NCBI GenBank assembly: GCA_947588605.1
Contig: CANPYK010000011.1
Location: forward strand, 1 to 64,000
Reading direction: 5' to 3'
From: an uncultured Oscillospiraceae bacterium
GTDB lineage: Bacteria > Bacillota > Clostridia > Oscillospirales > Oscillospiraceae
Length of the DNA: 64,000 bases
In this document: piece after piece, positions 7,429-17,462 of the stretch
How the letters are laid out: each line of letters opens with the position of its first letter
Numbering within the stretch: position 1 is the stretch's first letter
Notes under the pieces: model-generated
The model's database searches: none
What the model was told of the DNA's origin: nothing
Seen by the model: the letters and a program-made list of their open reading frames with translations, nothing else
Position numbers and translations under genes: made by a program

Positions 7429-9451
7429 GGTGCTGGCCCCCGCCGGGGGCGAGGAACAGCTCATCGCCGCCGTGCGGTGCGGCGCGGACGCGGTGTACCT
7501 GGGCGCCGGGGGCTTCAACGCCCGCCGGAACGCCGAAAATTTCGGGGGCGGCAGGCTCGCGGACGCCGTGCGCTGCGCCCACGTGCGCGGGGTGAAGGTC
7601 CACGTCACGGTGAACACCCTGGTGATGGACGCGGAGCTGGACGAGCTGGACGACACCGTCCGGGAGATCGCCCGCGCCGGCGCGGACGCGGTGATCGTCC
7701 AGGACCTGGCGGTGAACGCCGCCTTCCGGGACACGGTCCCGGCCCTCCCCCGCCACGCCTCCACCCAGATGACGGTCCACAACCTGGACGGGGCCAAGCT
7801 GGCCGCCGACCTGGGCTTTTCCCGGGTGGTGCTGGCGCGGGAGCTGACACTCAAAGAGATCGAGTTCATCACCGCCCGGTGCGGCATCGAGACGGAGGTC
7901 TTCATCCACGGGGCGCTGTGCATGTGCGCCTCCGGCCAGTGCGAGCTCAGCGCCATACTGGGGGGCCGCAGCGGCAACCGGGGCCTGTGCGCCCAGCCCT
8001 GCCGGCTGGATTTTCACAACGGCGAGCGGGCCTACGCCCTGTCGCTGAAGGACATGTCCCACCTGAAATACGCACAAGAATTAGCGGACGCCGGGGTGGC
8101 GTCCTTCAAGATCGAGGGGCGCATGAAGCGCCCGGAATACGTGGCGGCGGCGGTGACGGCGACGCGGGCGGCCCTGCGGGGCGAGCCCTATGACGAGGAG
8201 GCCCTGCGGGCCGTCTTCTCCCGGAGCGGCTTCACCGACGGCTACCTCACGGGAAAACGGGACACGTCCATGTTCGGCGCCCGGGAAAAGGAGGACGTGA
8301 CCGCCGCCTCCGCCGTGCTGGGAAAGCTCGCCGCGCTCTACCGGGCCGAGCGGCAGAGCGTCCCCGTATCCATGGACTTCGCCCTCTCCCCCGCCGGCTC
8401 GTCCCTCGCCCTCACCGACGGGACCCACACGGTATCCGTCGCCGGCCCCGCGCCGGAGCCGGCGGTCAACCGCCCCCTGGACGGGGACGCGGCCCGGCGG
8501 AGCCTCACAAAGACCGGCGGGACGCCCTACGCCGTGGAGCGCTTCGACGCCCGCCTGACGCCCGGGCTGACCCTCCCCGTCTCGTCCCTCAACGCCCTGC
8601 GCCGGGAGGCCGTAGACCGCCTCACCGAGGCCCGCTCCCAAATCATAAGCTGGGAAATTGTAGGCAACCGTTCCCCCATCCCCGCCGGCCGCGCCGACCG
8701 CGCCGGGGTCCTGCGGGGCCGGTTCGAGAAGCTCACCCAGGTCTGCTGTACAGACGCCCTGGAAAAGGTCATCCTCCCGCTGACAGAGGTGGAAAAGCAC
8801 CCCGAGGTTGTGGAAAATCTTGGGGATAAGTTGGTCGTGGAACTTCCTTCGCTCTTTTTCGACAGAGAATCCGGGGGGATCTCCGGGAGACTTGCCAAAA
8901 TTTCCGCCCTGGGCGTGAAAAATGTCCTGTGCGAAACGCTCTACGCCGTGAAGGCGGCGGGGGATCTCGGCTTCACGCTCCACGGCGGCGCGGGGCTGAA
9001 CGTCCTAAACTCCGTGGCGCTGGAGGAGCTGAGAAGGCTGGGCCTTGCCGACGCCACCGTGTCCTTCGAGCTTTCCATGTCCAAGATCGCCGCCCTGGGC
9101 GGCACGCTCCCCCGTGGGATTTTAGCCTACGGATACCTCCCCCTGATGCGTTTTCGCGCCTGTCCCCTCAAAAAGCGCGCCGGGTGCGGCGACTGCCCCG
9201 GCTTCGGGAAGCTCACCGACCGCAGGGGGGCCGCCTTTCCGGTCCTGTGCGCCGGAAAAGAATACGGGACGCTCCTCAACAGCGTCCCCCTGCACATCGC
9301 CGATAAGCCCGTCTCCGGCGTGGACTTCAAGACCCTCCGGTTCACCTTCGAGACGCCCCCGCAGGTCCGCGCCGTGGTGGAGCAGTACCAAAAGTCTCTC
9401 CCCTCCCCCGCCCCCCGCACCGGCGCCCTCTACTACCGCCGGCTCCTCTGA
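7421..9451 (+). CDS. U32 family protein with DUF3656-like C-terminus
   Basis: This 676-residue U32 protein repeats the opening (MVEVLAPAGGEEQLIAAV) and the signature FIHGALCMCASGQC with GRSGNRGLCAQPC. It has about 280 more residues than its neighbour, covering a DUF3656-type middle region and a C-terminal domain with a compact cysteine cluster (CPLKKRAGCGDCPGF and a later C), suggesting a second metal site. By family knowledge it should act in tRNA or rRNA hydroxylation. It starts inside the end of the previous gene, so the pair is likely one translational unit. Confidence 0.86.
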   Translation: MVEVLAPAGGEEQLIAAVRCGADAVYLGAGGFNARRNAENFGGGRLADAVRCAHVRGVKVHVTVNTLVMDAELDELDDTVREIARAGADAVIVQDLAVNAAFRDTVPALPRHASTQMTVHNLDGAKLAADLGFSRVVLARELTLKEIEFITARCGIETEVFIHGALCMCASGQCELSAILGGRSGNRGLCAQPCRLDFHNGERAYALSLKDMSHLKYAQELADAGVASFKIEGRMKRPEYVAAAVTATRAALRGEPYDEEALRAVFSRSGFTDGYLTGKRDTSMFGAREKEDVTAASAVLGKLAALYRAERQSVPVSMDFALSPAGSSLALTDGTHTVSVAGPAPEPAVNRPLDGDAARRSLTKTGGTPYAVERFDARLTPGLTLPVSSLNALRREAVDRLTEARSQIISWEIVGNRSPIPAGRADRAGVLRGRFEKLTQVCCTDALEKVILPLTEVEKHPEVVENLGDKLVVELPSLFFDRESGGISGRLAKISALGVKNVLCETLYAVKAAGDLGFTLHGGAGLNVLNSVALEELRRLGLADATVSFELSMSKIAALGGTLPRGILAYGYLPLMRFRACPLKKRAGCGDCPGFGKLTDRRGAAFPVLCAGKEYGTLLNSVPLHIADKPVSGVDFKTLRFTFETPPQVRAVVEQYQKSLPSPAPRTGALYYRRLL

Positions 9452-9458
9452 AAAGAGA

Positions 9459-9527
9459 CCCCAAATTGCTCCCAAGGACCTACACCCAAATCGCTCCCAA
9501 GGACACCCAAATTGCTCCCAAGGACTT
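9459..9527. repeat. Three direct repeats upstream of the atp promoter
   Basis: A 19-bp unit CAAATTGCTCCCAAGGACN recurs three times (one copy has CAAATCGC), with periods of 25 and 21 bp. The last copy ends directly before the -35 box of the ATP synthase promoter. The unit is not seen elsewhere in the window. Phased direct repeats at this place could be a regulator-binding array or a small tandem duplication. Confidence 0.75.
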
Positions 9528-9529
9528 CC

Positions 9530-9558
9530 TTGACAAAGCGCCGGAGATGTGATAGACT
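9530..9558 (+). promoter_or_regulatory. Promoter of the atp operon
   Basis: Perfect TTGACA, a 17-bp spacer and TAGACT. It lies about 30 bp before the first gene of the operon and immediately after the triple repeat. Confidence 0.8.
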
Positions 9559-9587
9559 TGATATTTGAATTGTGGTGTTGAGATCGC

Positions 9588-9851
9588 ATGAGAAAAGGCT
9601 TTGGATTTTTGAAAAATATCGTCTGGCTCACGCAGCTGGGCCTCGGGATCGCGGCGCCTATCGTGCTGTGCGTGCTGGGGTCCGTGTGGCTCCGGGACCG
9701 GTTCGGCCTGGGCGGCTGGGTGGTGGCCGTGGGGGTGCTCCTCGGCGTGGGGGGCGCTTTCGCCAGCCTCTGGCAGAGCCTGCGGGAGATGGACCGTCAG
9801 GCCCGGGCGGACGACCGGGACGCCGGGACGGGCTTCAACGAACACAAGTGA
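9588..9851 (+). CDS. atpZ: AtpZ/AtpI-like F0F1 assembly protein
   Basis: This 87-residue protein has two membrane helices (about 11-32 and 43-62) joined by a short loop (LRDRFGLGGW) and a charged tail. This is the layout of the AtpZ subfamily (PF09527) found at the head of atp operons, which is linked to Mg2+ supply or c-ring assembly. The next gene is also an AtpI-type protein, so both are present. The SD is weak (TGAGATCGC before ATG). First gene of the ATP synthase operon. Confidence 0.75.
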   Translation: MRKGFGFLKNIVWLTQLGLGIAAPIVLCVLGSVWLRDRFGLGGWVVAVGVLLGVGGAFASLWQSLREMDRQARADDRDAGTGFNEHK

Positions 9852-9866
9852 CCGGGAGGCGGTTTG

Positions 9867-10268
9867 ATGCTTCATAACGACGCCGCCATACGGCAGTTTT
9901 TCAAGGTGGCCCTGGGCGTGGCGGTGCTGACGGCCATAGAGCTGGGCGTCTACGCCCTCCTCGGGCGGTTCAGCCTCCCCGTGCTCCTGGGGGCGGTCTT
10001 CGGCATGGTCGTCTCCTGCGCCAACTTCCTGGCGCTGACCGTAACGGTCTCCCGCGCCGCCGACCGGGCGGAGGGCGGGGACCCTAACAAGGCCAAGGCG
10101 GCGGTGCAGGGCTCCTCGGTGGTGCGGCTGCTCGCCTTGCTCGCCATTTACATCCTGGTCCTCAAGACCACGAGCCTGGACCCGCTGGCGTCGGTCCTGC
10201 CGCTGGTCTTCGTCCAGCTGAGCCTCTATGGCATCGAGTTTTTCCGCAGGGACGGTGAGAAAAAGTGA
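9867..10268 (+). CDS. atpI: ATP synthase subunit I
   Basis: This 133-residue protein has four predicted membrane helices and fits the ATP synthase I chain family (PF03899), which helps assemble the c-ring. A TTG codon lies one codon upstream, but the ATG is better spaced from GGGAGGCGG. Its last four bases overlap the GTG start of atpB, so translation is probably coupled. Confidence 0.82.
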   Translation: MLHNDAAIRQFFKVALGVAVLTAIELGVYALLGRFSLPVLLGAVFGMVVSCANFLALTVTVSRAADRAEGGDPNKAKAAVQGSSVVRLLALLAIYILVLKTTSLDPLASVLPLVFVQLSLYGIEFFRRDGEKK

Positions 10269-11125
10269 ACGGTCCGAAAATCTATTTACAAATCGGCGGC
10301 CAGAACGTCATCACCCAGACGGCGGTGTCCTCCTTCACGGTGATGGTGCTCCTGTGCGTCGCGGGATACTTTCTGGGGCGGAACCTGAAAAAGCGCCCCG
10401 GGCGTATGCAGGTCCTCACCGAGAAGGGCGTCGCCATGCTCTACAATCTGGTGGAGGACACCATGGGCAAGCACAACTCCTACTGGACGCCTTACATCGG
10501 CGCGCTGTTCCTCTCCTCCCTCGGCGGGTCCCTCATCGGCATGACGGGCATCCTCCGCTCCACCACCTCGGACATCTCCACCACCCTCACCTGGGCGCTG
10601 ATGACCAGCTTCCTCGTCTGGGGCTGCACCATCAAAAACAGCGGCCTCAAGACCTTCCTCAAGGGCTACATAAACCCCATGAACATCATCTCCGACATCG
10701 CCCAGCCAGTCTCCATGGCCTTCCGTCACTTCGGCAACATCATGGGCGGCGGCGTCCTCATGAGCCTCCTCTATCAGGCTCTGGCCGCCGGGAGCGCCCT
10801 GGTGCTGGACCTCATCCGCTCCAACGGTCTTTCGGTGATCGTCGCCGTGGCGGTCCTGGGGGTCATCGTCTTCCTCTCCGGGCTTAAAAAGAACAAGCTC
10901 CTTTTGAAGATCATAGGCATCGCGCTCTTCGTCCTGGCCGCGGCGGCGGCGCTGGAATACTTCGGCGCCTTCAAGGAGATCCCCATCCTGGAGGTGGGCC
11001 TTCCCGGCGTCCTGAGCCTCTACTTCGACGTCTTCTCCGGCGGCGTCCAGGCGCTGGTGTTCTCGCTGCTGACCATGGTATACGTAGGTATGGCTTGTCC
11101 TCCCAAAGAGGAGAAGCAGAAATAA
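10265..11125 (+). CDS. atpB: ATP synthase F0 subunit a
   Basis: This 286-residue membrane protein forms the stator half of the ion channel facing the c-ring. The essential arginine lies in SMAFRHFGNIMGG, the helix that contacts the c-ring, and the last helix carries a conserved Gln (GGVQALVFSLLTMVYV). The first helix is preceded by a short outside segment. The start is GTG, overlapping the previous stop as GTGA. Divergence is high outside these helices, as expected for subunit a. Confidence 0.92.
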   Translation: MNGPKIYLQIGGQNVITQTAVSSFTVMVLLCVAGYFLGRNLKKRPGRMQVLTEKGVAMLYNLVEDTMGKHNSYWTPYIGALFLSSLGGSLIGMTGILRSTTSDISTTLTWALMTSFLVWGCTIKNSGLKTFLKGYINPMNIISDIAQPVSMAFRHFGNIMGGGVLMSLLYQALAAGSALVLDLIRSNGLSVIVAVAVLGVIVFLSGLKKNKLLLKIIGIALFVLAAAAALEYFGAFKEIPILEVGLPGVLSLYFDVFSGGVQALVFSLLTMVYVGMACPPKEEKQK

Positions 11126-11191
11126 GACATTAGCCGTTTTACGCGGTTAAGTATAAAAAAGAGTCATTATTACATTCAGGAGGTAACTTTT

Positions 11192-11437
11192 ATGGGTATC
11201 GCTCAAGCCATCAGAGAGGCCGCTGTCGCCATCGGCGCCGGTCTGTGCATGGGCATCGGGGCCATCGGCCCGGCCTTCGGTGAAGGAAACGCCGTGGGCA
11301 AGGCGCTGGAGGGCATGGCCCGTCAGCCCGAGTCCGCCGGCACGCTCCGGACCAACATGATCCTGGGCTGCGCCATCACGGAGTCCACGGGTATCTACTC
11401 GCTGGTCGTGGCGCTGCTGCTGCTGTTCCTCTATTGA
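11192..11437 (+). CDS. atpE: ATP synthase F0 subunit c, Na+-type site
   Basis: This 81-residue hairpin protein forms the rotor ring. Helix 2 carries ITESTGIYS, with E64, S65, T66 and Y69 matching the Na+ ligands known from Ilyobacter-type c subunits. At the helix-1 position where those have Gln, this protein has Glu (E31 in GPAFGEGNA), giving two carboxylates per site. The polar loop has the usual RQPE. A 66-bp gap with AGGAGG separates it from atpB, which would allow the higher expression that c needs. Confidence 0.96.
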   Translation: MGIAQAIREAAVAIGAGLCMGIGAIGPAFGEGNAVGKALEGMARQPESAGTLRTNMILGCAITESTGIYSLVVALLLLFLY

Positions 11438-11498
11438 GTACCCCCGCCGTCTTTTGGGCGGCTTACGGGAGTGATTTCAGACGAAAGGAGCGGTCGAC

Positions 11499-12008
11499 AT
11501 GACCGGGTTTGAACAGATCATCGGTATAAACCCCTGGACCGCGCTCTTTACCTTCTGCAACATGATCATCACCTTCCTTCTCTTGAAGAAGTTCCTCTTC
11601 AAGCCGGTGAAGAAGATGATCGACGCCCGGCAGAAGGAGATCGACGACATGTACGCCCAGGCCGAGAGCTCCAAGGCCGAGGCGGCGAAGCTTCAGGCCG
11701 ACTATGAGGAGCACCTCTCCTCCGCCCGCGCCGAGCGGGACGAGATCTTGGCGGACGCCGTGTCCCGCGCCCAAAAGCGGGAGGCGGAGATCATCGCCGA
11801 GGCCAAGTCCGACGCCGCCGCCATCCGCGTGAAGGCGGAGGCCGACATCGCCCAGGAGAAAAAGCGCGCCCTCAACGAGGTGAAAAACGAGATCTCGTCC
11901 ATCTCCATCTCCATCGCCCAAGAGGTGGTGGAGCGGGAGATCACCGCCGCCGACCACGAGCGGCTGGTGAGCGAGTTCATCGGGAGGCTTGGTGAGGACT
12001 ATGACTGA
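11499..12008 (+). CDS. atpF: ATP synthase F0 subunit b
   Basis: This 169-residue peripheral stalk protein has one N-terminal membrane helix (about 14-31), then a long charged, alanine-rich coiled coil typical of the b dimer. It is the only b-type gene in the operon, so a homodimer is expected. AAAGGAG precedes the ATG. The last eight bases overlap atpH. Confidence 0.93.
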   Translation: MTGFEQIIGINPWTALFTFCNMIITFLLLKKFLFKPVKKMIDARQKEIDDMYAQAESSKAEAAKLQADYEEHLSSARAERDEILADAVSRAQKREAEIIAEAKSDAAAIRVKAEADIAQEKKRALNEVKNEISSISISIAQEVVEREITAADHERLVSEFIGRLGEDYD

Positions 12009-12540
12009 CCGGGCCAGGGTCTACGGGCTGGCGCTCTATGAGCTTGCCCGGGAGGAGGGCCTTGGAAAGGCGCTCCTGCCCCAGCTCGAGGGCTGCGATA
12101 AGCTCTTCGCCGAGAACCCCGACTATGTGCGCCTCCTCTCCGCCCCCTCCCTCTCCAAGGAGGAGCGGCGGGAGACGGTGGACAAGGCCCTGGATGGGCG
12201 CGTTCACACGTATATCGTGAGCTTTTTGAAGCTCCTCATCGACCGGGACGCGGTGCGGGAGTTCCCCGGCTGTGTCCGGGCGTACCGGGAGCGGTACTAC
12301 GAGGACAACGGCATCCTGGAGGTCACCGCCACCACCGCCGCGGCGCTGTCGGAGGCCGTGCGGGCAAGGCTCATAGAGCGCCTGGGCACGGTCTTCGGGA
12401 AGAATATCCTCCTCGTCACCCGCGTGGACCCCTCGGTCCTCGGGGGGATGCGCCTGGAGTGCGCCGGGAAGAGATATGACGGGACCGTGCGGGACCGGCT
12501 CGACCGCATCGAGAAGGGCCTGCGGGATACGGTCCTCTAA
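12001..12540 (+). CDS. atpH: ATP synthase F1 subunit delta
   Basis: This 179-residue protein ties the b stalk to the top of F1. The N-terminal six-helix domain begins MTDRARVYGLALYELA and the C-terminal part ends with the family pattern DPSVLGGMRLECAGKRYDGT. An in-frame GTG four codons upstream is possible, but the ATG is preferred because it follows GGAGGCTTGGTGAGG and matches the family start. It overlaps atpF. Confidence 0.93.
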   Translation: MTDRARVYGLALYELAREEGLGKALLPQLEGCDKLFAENPDYVRLLSAPSLSKEERRETVDKALDGRVHTYIVSFLKLLIDRDAVREFPGCVRAYRERYYEDNGILEVTATTAAALSEAVRARLIERLGTVFGKNILLVTRVDPSVLGGMRLECAGKRYDGTVRDRLDRIEKGLRDTVL

Positions 12541-12564
12541 GAAGTTATGTAGGAGAGGCATACC

Positions 12565-14073
12565 ATGGATCTGAAACCAGAGGAGATCACCAAAATCATA
12601 AAGGCGCAGATCAAGAACTACTCCAGGCAGATCGAGGAGAGCGAGACGGGCACCGTCATTCTCGTCGGCGACGGCATCGCCCGGGCCTCGGGGCTGGAGA
12701 AGTGCCTGATGAACGAGCTCATCGAATTCCCCAACGGCGAGTACGGCATGGCGCAGAATCTGGAGGAGAATTCCGTCTCCATCGTCATCCTGGGCTCCGA
12801 CGCCGGCATCCGGGAGGGCGACCAGGTCCGGCGCACCGGCCGCGTCGTCTCCGTCCCCGTGGGCGAGGCGCTCATCGGCCGGGTGGTGGACGCGCTGGGC
12901 GCGCCCATCGACGGCAAGGGGGAGATCGACGCCGTACGTTTTGACCCCATCGAGGCTCCCGCCCCCGGCATCATCGAGCGCAAGAGCGTCTCCGTGCCGC
13001 TGCAAACGGGCATCAAGGCCATCGACTCCATGATCCCCATTGGCCGCGGCCAGCGGGAGCTCATCATCGGGGACCGCCAGACGGGCAAATCCACCATCGC
13101 CATTGACACCATCATCAACCAGAAGGGCAAGGACTGCATCTGCGTCTACGTGGCCATCGGCCAAAAGCGCTCCACCGTCGCCCAGGTGGTGAGCACTCTG
13201 GAGGCCGCCGGGGCCATGGACTACACCATCGTGGTGTCCGCCACCGCCTCGGAGCTGGCCCCCATGCAGTACATCGCGCCCTATTCCGGCTGTACCATGG
13301 GCGAATATTTCATGAAGCAGGGCAAGGACGTCTTAGTGGTCTACGACGACCTCAGTAAGCACGCCGTGGCCTACCGGGCCATTTCTCTGCTCATCCGCCG
13401 GCCCCCCGGACGGGAGGCGTACCCCGGCGACGTCTTCTACCTCCACTCCCGCTTACTGGAGCGCGCCGCGCGCATGGCCCCGGAGTACGGCGGCGGGTCC
13501 CTCACCGCTCTGCCGGTGATCGAGACGCAGGCCGGCGACGTGTCGGCGTACATCCCAACAAATGTCATTTCTATTACGGACGGCCAGATCTTCCTGGAGA
13601 CGGAGCTTTTCCACTCCGGCATCATGCCCGCCGTGAACCCCGGCATCTCGGTCTCCCGCGTGGGCGGCTCGGCCCAGATCAAGGCCATGAAGAAGGTGGC
13701 GGGCTCCTTAAAGCTCATCTACTCCCAGTACCGGGAGCTCCAGTCCTTCGCCCAGTTCGGCTCGGACCTCGATCAGGACACCAAGGACCGCCTGGCCCAG
13801 GGCGAGCGCATCGTGGAGGTCCTGAAGCAGAAAAACGGCGCCCCCGTGGAGGTGGCCCACCAGGTCTGTATCTTCTACGCCGCCACAAACGGCTATCTCA
13901 AGGCCATTGAGACATCGAAAATTTCGGAATTTGAGCAGGGCCTCTACAACTACATGGACGAGCACGGCTACGACGTGCTGAAGGCCATCCGCGACACCGG
14001 CAAGCTGGAGCCGGAGACGGAGGAGGAGCTCAAGTCCTGCATCACCAGGTATATCGAGATCTTCACTAAGTAG
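12565..14073 (+). CDS. atpA: ATP synthase F1 subunit alpha
   Basis: This 502-residue non-catalytic nucleotide-binding subunit has a beta-barrel domain (1-95), a RecA-like core with P-loop GDRQTGKST at about 170-178, the signature [17 protein letters not shown], and a C-terminal helical domain. Length and motifs are ordinary. AGGAGAGG lies upstream of the ATG. Confidence 0.97.
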   Translation: MDLKPEEITKIIKAQIKNYSRQIEESETGTVILVGDGIARASGLEKCLMNELIEFPNGEYGMAQNLEENSVSIVILGSDAGIREGDQVRRTGRVVSVPVGEALIGRVVDALGAPIDGKGEIDAVRFDPIEAPAPGIIERKSVSVPLQTGIKAIDSMIPIGRGQRELIIGDRQTGKSTIAIDTIINQKGKDCICVYVAIGQKRSTVAQVVSTLEAAGAMDYTIVVSATASELAPMQYIAPYSGCTMGEYFMKQGKDVLVVYDDLSKHAVAYRAISLLIRRPPGREAYPGDVFYLHSRLLERAARMAPEYGGGSLTALPVIETQAGDVSAYIPTNVISITDGQIFLETELFHSGIMPAVNPGISVSRVGGSAQIKAMKKVAGSLKLIYSQYRELQSFAQFGSDLDQDTKDRLAQGERIVEVLKQKNGAPVEVAHQVCIFYAATNGYLKAIETSKISEFEQGLYNYMDEHGYDVLKAIRDTGKLEPETEEELKSCITRYIEIFTK

Positions 14074-14091
14074 TAAGGGAGGTGTGCGCCT

Positions 14092-14937
14092 ATGGCCGGC
14101 GTGTCCATGAAGGGGATCAAGCTGCGCATCCGCAGCATGGAGAGCACGAAGCAGATCACGAAGGCCATGGAGATGGTGGCCGCCTCCAAGCTCAGACGGG
14201 CCCAGGACAACGTGACCCGCTCCAGGCCCTATTTTGAGACGCTTTATTCCACCGTCTGCGAGATCGCCGGGTCCACCGGGTCCTTCACCTCCCCCTATCT
14301 GGAGGAGCGGCCCGTCCAAAAGGCCCTCTACGTGGTCATCGCCGGGGACCGGGGACTGGCCGGGGGCTACAACCACAACGTCCTGAAGCTGGCGGAGGCC
14401 GAGATGGCCGGGAAAAACGTCACCGTCCTGCCCATCGGCAAGCGGTGCGTGGAGAATTTCCGCGCCCACCGGTATGAGATCCTCTCCGACGCCTGGGGCG
14501 AGGCGGGGGCGCTGTCGGTGTCCGACTGCTTCACCCTGGCCAAGGACGTCTGCCGGCGGTTCCTGGAGGGGGAGTTTGACGAGGTGGACCTTGTTTACAC
14601 CAACTTCGTCTCCATCCTCGTCCAGCAGCCCTCCGTCTTGAAGCTCCTGCCCCTCCACGGCTCGGGGGAGCCGTCGGAGGACAAGTCCGAGACGCTCTAC
14701 GAGCCGGACAGCGAGACGCTCTTCGCCGCCATCGTCCCGGAATACCTGGGCGGCCTTCTCTACGGGGCCCTGTGCGAGAGCGTAGCCAGCGAGCAGGGCG
14801 CGCGCCGCACCGCCATGGATTCGGCCACGAAAAACGCCGAGGACATGATCGCCGACCTGAGTCTCAAGTATAACCGCGCCCGCCAGGGAGCCATCACCCA
14901 GGAGATCACGGAGATTGTGGCGGGAGCCAATACCTGA
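14092..14937 (+). CDS. atpG: ATP synthase F1 subunit gamma
   Basis: This 281-residue rotor shaft has an N-terminal helix with the family signature STKQITKAMEMVAASKL and a matching C-terminal helix (ATKNAEDMIADLSLKYNRAR). The two form the coiled coil inside the alpha3-beta3 ring. GGGAGGTG precedes the ATG. Confidence 0.96.
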   Translation: MAGVSMKGIKLRIRSMESTKQITKAMEMVAASKLRRAQDNVTRSRPYFETLYSTVCEIAGSTGSFTSPYLEERPVQKALYVVIAGDRGLAGGYNHNVLKLAEAEMAGKNVTVLPIGKRCVENFRAHRYEILSDAWGEAGALSVSDCFTLAKDVCRRFLEGEFDEVDLVYTNFVSILVQQPSVLKLLPLHGSGEPSEDKSETLYEPDSETLFAAIVPEYLGGLLYGALCESVASEQGARRTAMDSATKNAEDMIADLSLKYNRARQGAITQEITEIVAGANT

Positions 14938-16377
<1,440 letters not shown>

Positions 16378-16381
16378 GCCC

Positions 16382-16795
16382 ATGGCGAGCTTCATGCTGC
16401 GGATCGTCACCCCCGACGGGCTCATGTTCTCCGGCGAGGCCCAAAGCATCACCGTCCGGACGGTGGAGGGCGACGTGGGCATCCTGCCCAACCACATAAA
16501 CTTCCTCACCGCTCTCGGCATGGGCGAGGCGAAGATCGTCGCCGGCGGCCAGACCCGCCGCGCCGCCTGCATCGGCGGGATGCTCTCCGTCCGGGACAAC
16601 GAGGTCAACCTGGTCCCCACCACCTTCGAGTGGGCGGACGACATCGACCTCCCCCGCGCCCAGCACGCCCGCGAGGCCGCCGAGGAACGCCTTGCTCACC
16701 GCGCCGACCTCTCCTCCCAGGAGATCGCCATCGCCGAAGCCAAGCTCAAGCGCGCCCTGGTCCGCTCCGGCGTCGCCGGAAGGAAAAATATTTAA
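16382..16795 (+). CDS. atpC: ATP synthase F1 subunit epsilon
   Basis: This 137-residue subunit has an N-terminal beta sandwich (MASFMLRIVTPDGLMFSGEA, GDVGILPNHINFLTAL) and a C-terminal helical pair rich in Ala/Arg. It couples rotation and can inhibit ATP hydrolysis. It is the last gene of the operon, four bases after atpD and followed by a clear terminator. Confidence 0.95.
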   Translation: MASFMLRIVTPDGLMFSGEAQSITVRTVEGDVGILPNHINFLTALGMGEAKIVAGGQTRRAACIGGMLSVRDNEVNLVPTTFEWADDIDLPRAQHAREAAEERLAHRADLSSQEIAIAEAKLKRALVRSGVAGRKNI

Positions 16796-16805
16796 CACCC
16801 CCCAA

Positions 16806-16833
16806 ACGCACGGCCAAGGCCGTGCGTTTTTTT
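16806..16833 (+). terminator. Intrinsic terminator of the atp operon
   Basis: A perfect 10-bp stem ACGCACGGCC/GGCCGTGCGT with an AA loop is followed by seven T, 11 bases after the atpC stop. Confidence 0.92.
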
Positions 16834-16858
16834 CGGAACCGGTCTATCATCCCACCTT

Positions 16859-17270
16859 CGCTTCCCCCCCTGCCCCCCTCCTACGAGGAGGGGGCTCCGA
16901 GACGGGGGCGGGTGCGTTTTGTCGGAACCGGTCCCGTCTCTCCACGTGGCACGGGCGGGTTTGGAACCCGCCCCTACAGGGGATATGGAAGGTTATCCCA
17001 TTCAACCGACATGGGAAATCATCGAAACGCGGGCCGCCAGGAGTGGCGGCCCCTACGGCGTTTATCGGGGGCAATCCAAGCCCTGCAACGGGGGGCCGCC
17101 GTGGGCGGCGGCCCGTACGGCGTTGAAGGAAGGTGAATTGGAAAATGTAGGGGCGGGTTCTAAACCCGCCCGTCCCCCGTCCCCGCCGCGGCGGATAATC
17201 CAAAACTGCGCCGAAGGCGCATCCTTTTTCGCCCCCTCCTCGTAGGAGGGGGGCAGGGGGGCAGCGAGCG
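16859..17270. repeat. Composite repeat with long terminal inverted repeats, copy I
   Basis: The ends are inverted copies of each other over roughly 36 bp (CGCTTCCCCCCCTGCCCCCC at the left; the complement ends near 17,270). Inside are two GGGCGGGTT...AACCCGCCC palindromes and two GGGCCGCC...GGCGGCCC palindromes. Most of the same order recurs at 62,717-63,085. There is no gene in it; open frames here come from GC-rich repeats. It fills the gap between the atp operon and polA. Confidence 0.75.
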
Positions 17271-17302
17271 CGGGAGGACAGGGCGGGTTTGGGGCCCGCT
17301 TC

Positions 17303-17354
17303 TACTTTATTATACTAAAATGTTCCACGTGGAACATTTTAGTATAATAAAGTA
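17303..17354. promoter_or_regulatory. 52-bp perfect palindrome centred on a parS-like site
   Basis: Every base from 17,303 to 17,354 pairs with its partner (26-bp arms, no spacer). The core TGTTCCACGTGGAACA (17,321-17,336) matches the ParB/Spo0J site consensus TGTTNCACGTGAAACA at all but one position and is itself perfectly symmetric. The A/T arms contain TATACT on each strand, so the same DNA could also hold a bidirectional -10 region. It lies 47 bp before the polA promoter. Confidence 0.78.
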
Positions 17355-17400
17355 TTCTGTTCCCCTCCCCTTTCGGTCCGAAAAACTTGGCTTGCCGGGG

Positions 17401-17429
17401 TTGCATAACCGGGCGGGGGGTGGTAAAAT
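17401..17429 (+). promoter_or_regulatory. Promoter of polA
   Basis: TTGCAT, a 17-bp spacer and TAAAAT. The same two boxes and spacing are found before pta. Confidence 0.65.
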
Positions 17430-17462
17430 AAATTGATTACGGATTTTTTGGGAGGTGCTCCG

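Noticed and set aside
6202..7977. Long minus-strand open frame opposite the U32 genes
   Set aside because: It lies opposite two genes with clear family signatures, and its sequence is repetitive Pro/Arg/Ser without any domain.
17303..17354. Palindrome as an ordinary terminator
   Set aside because: It is symmetric DNA with a parS-like core and no loop, and it lies about 500 bp from the atp stop, which already has a strong terminator.
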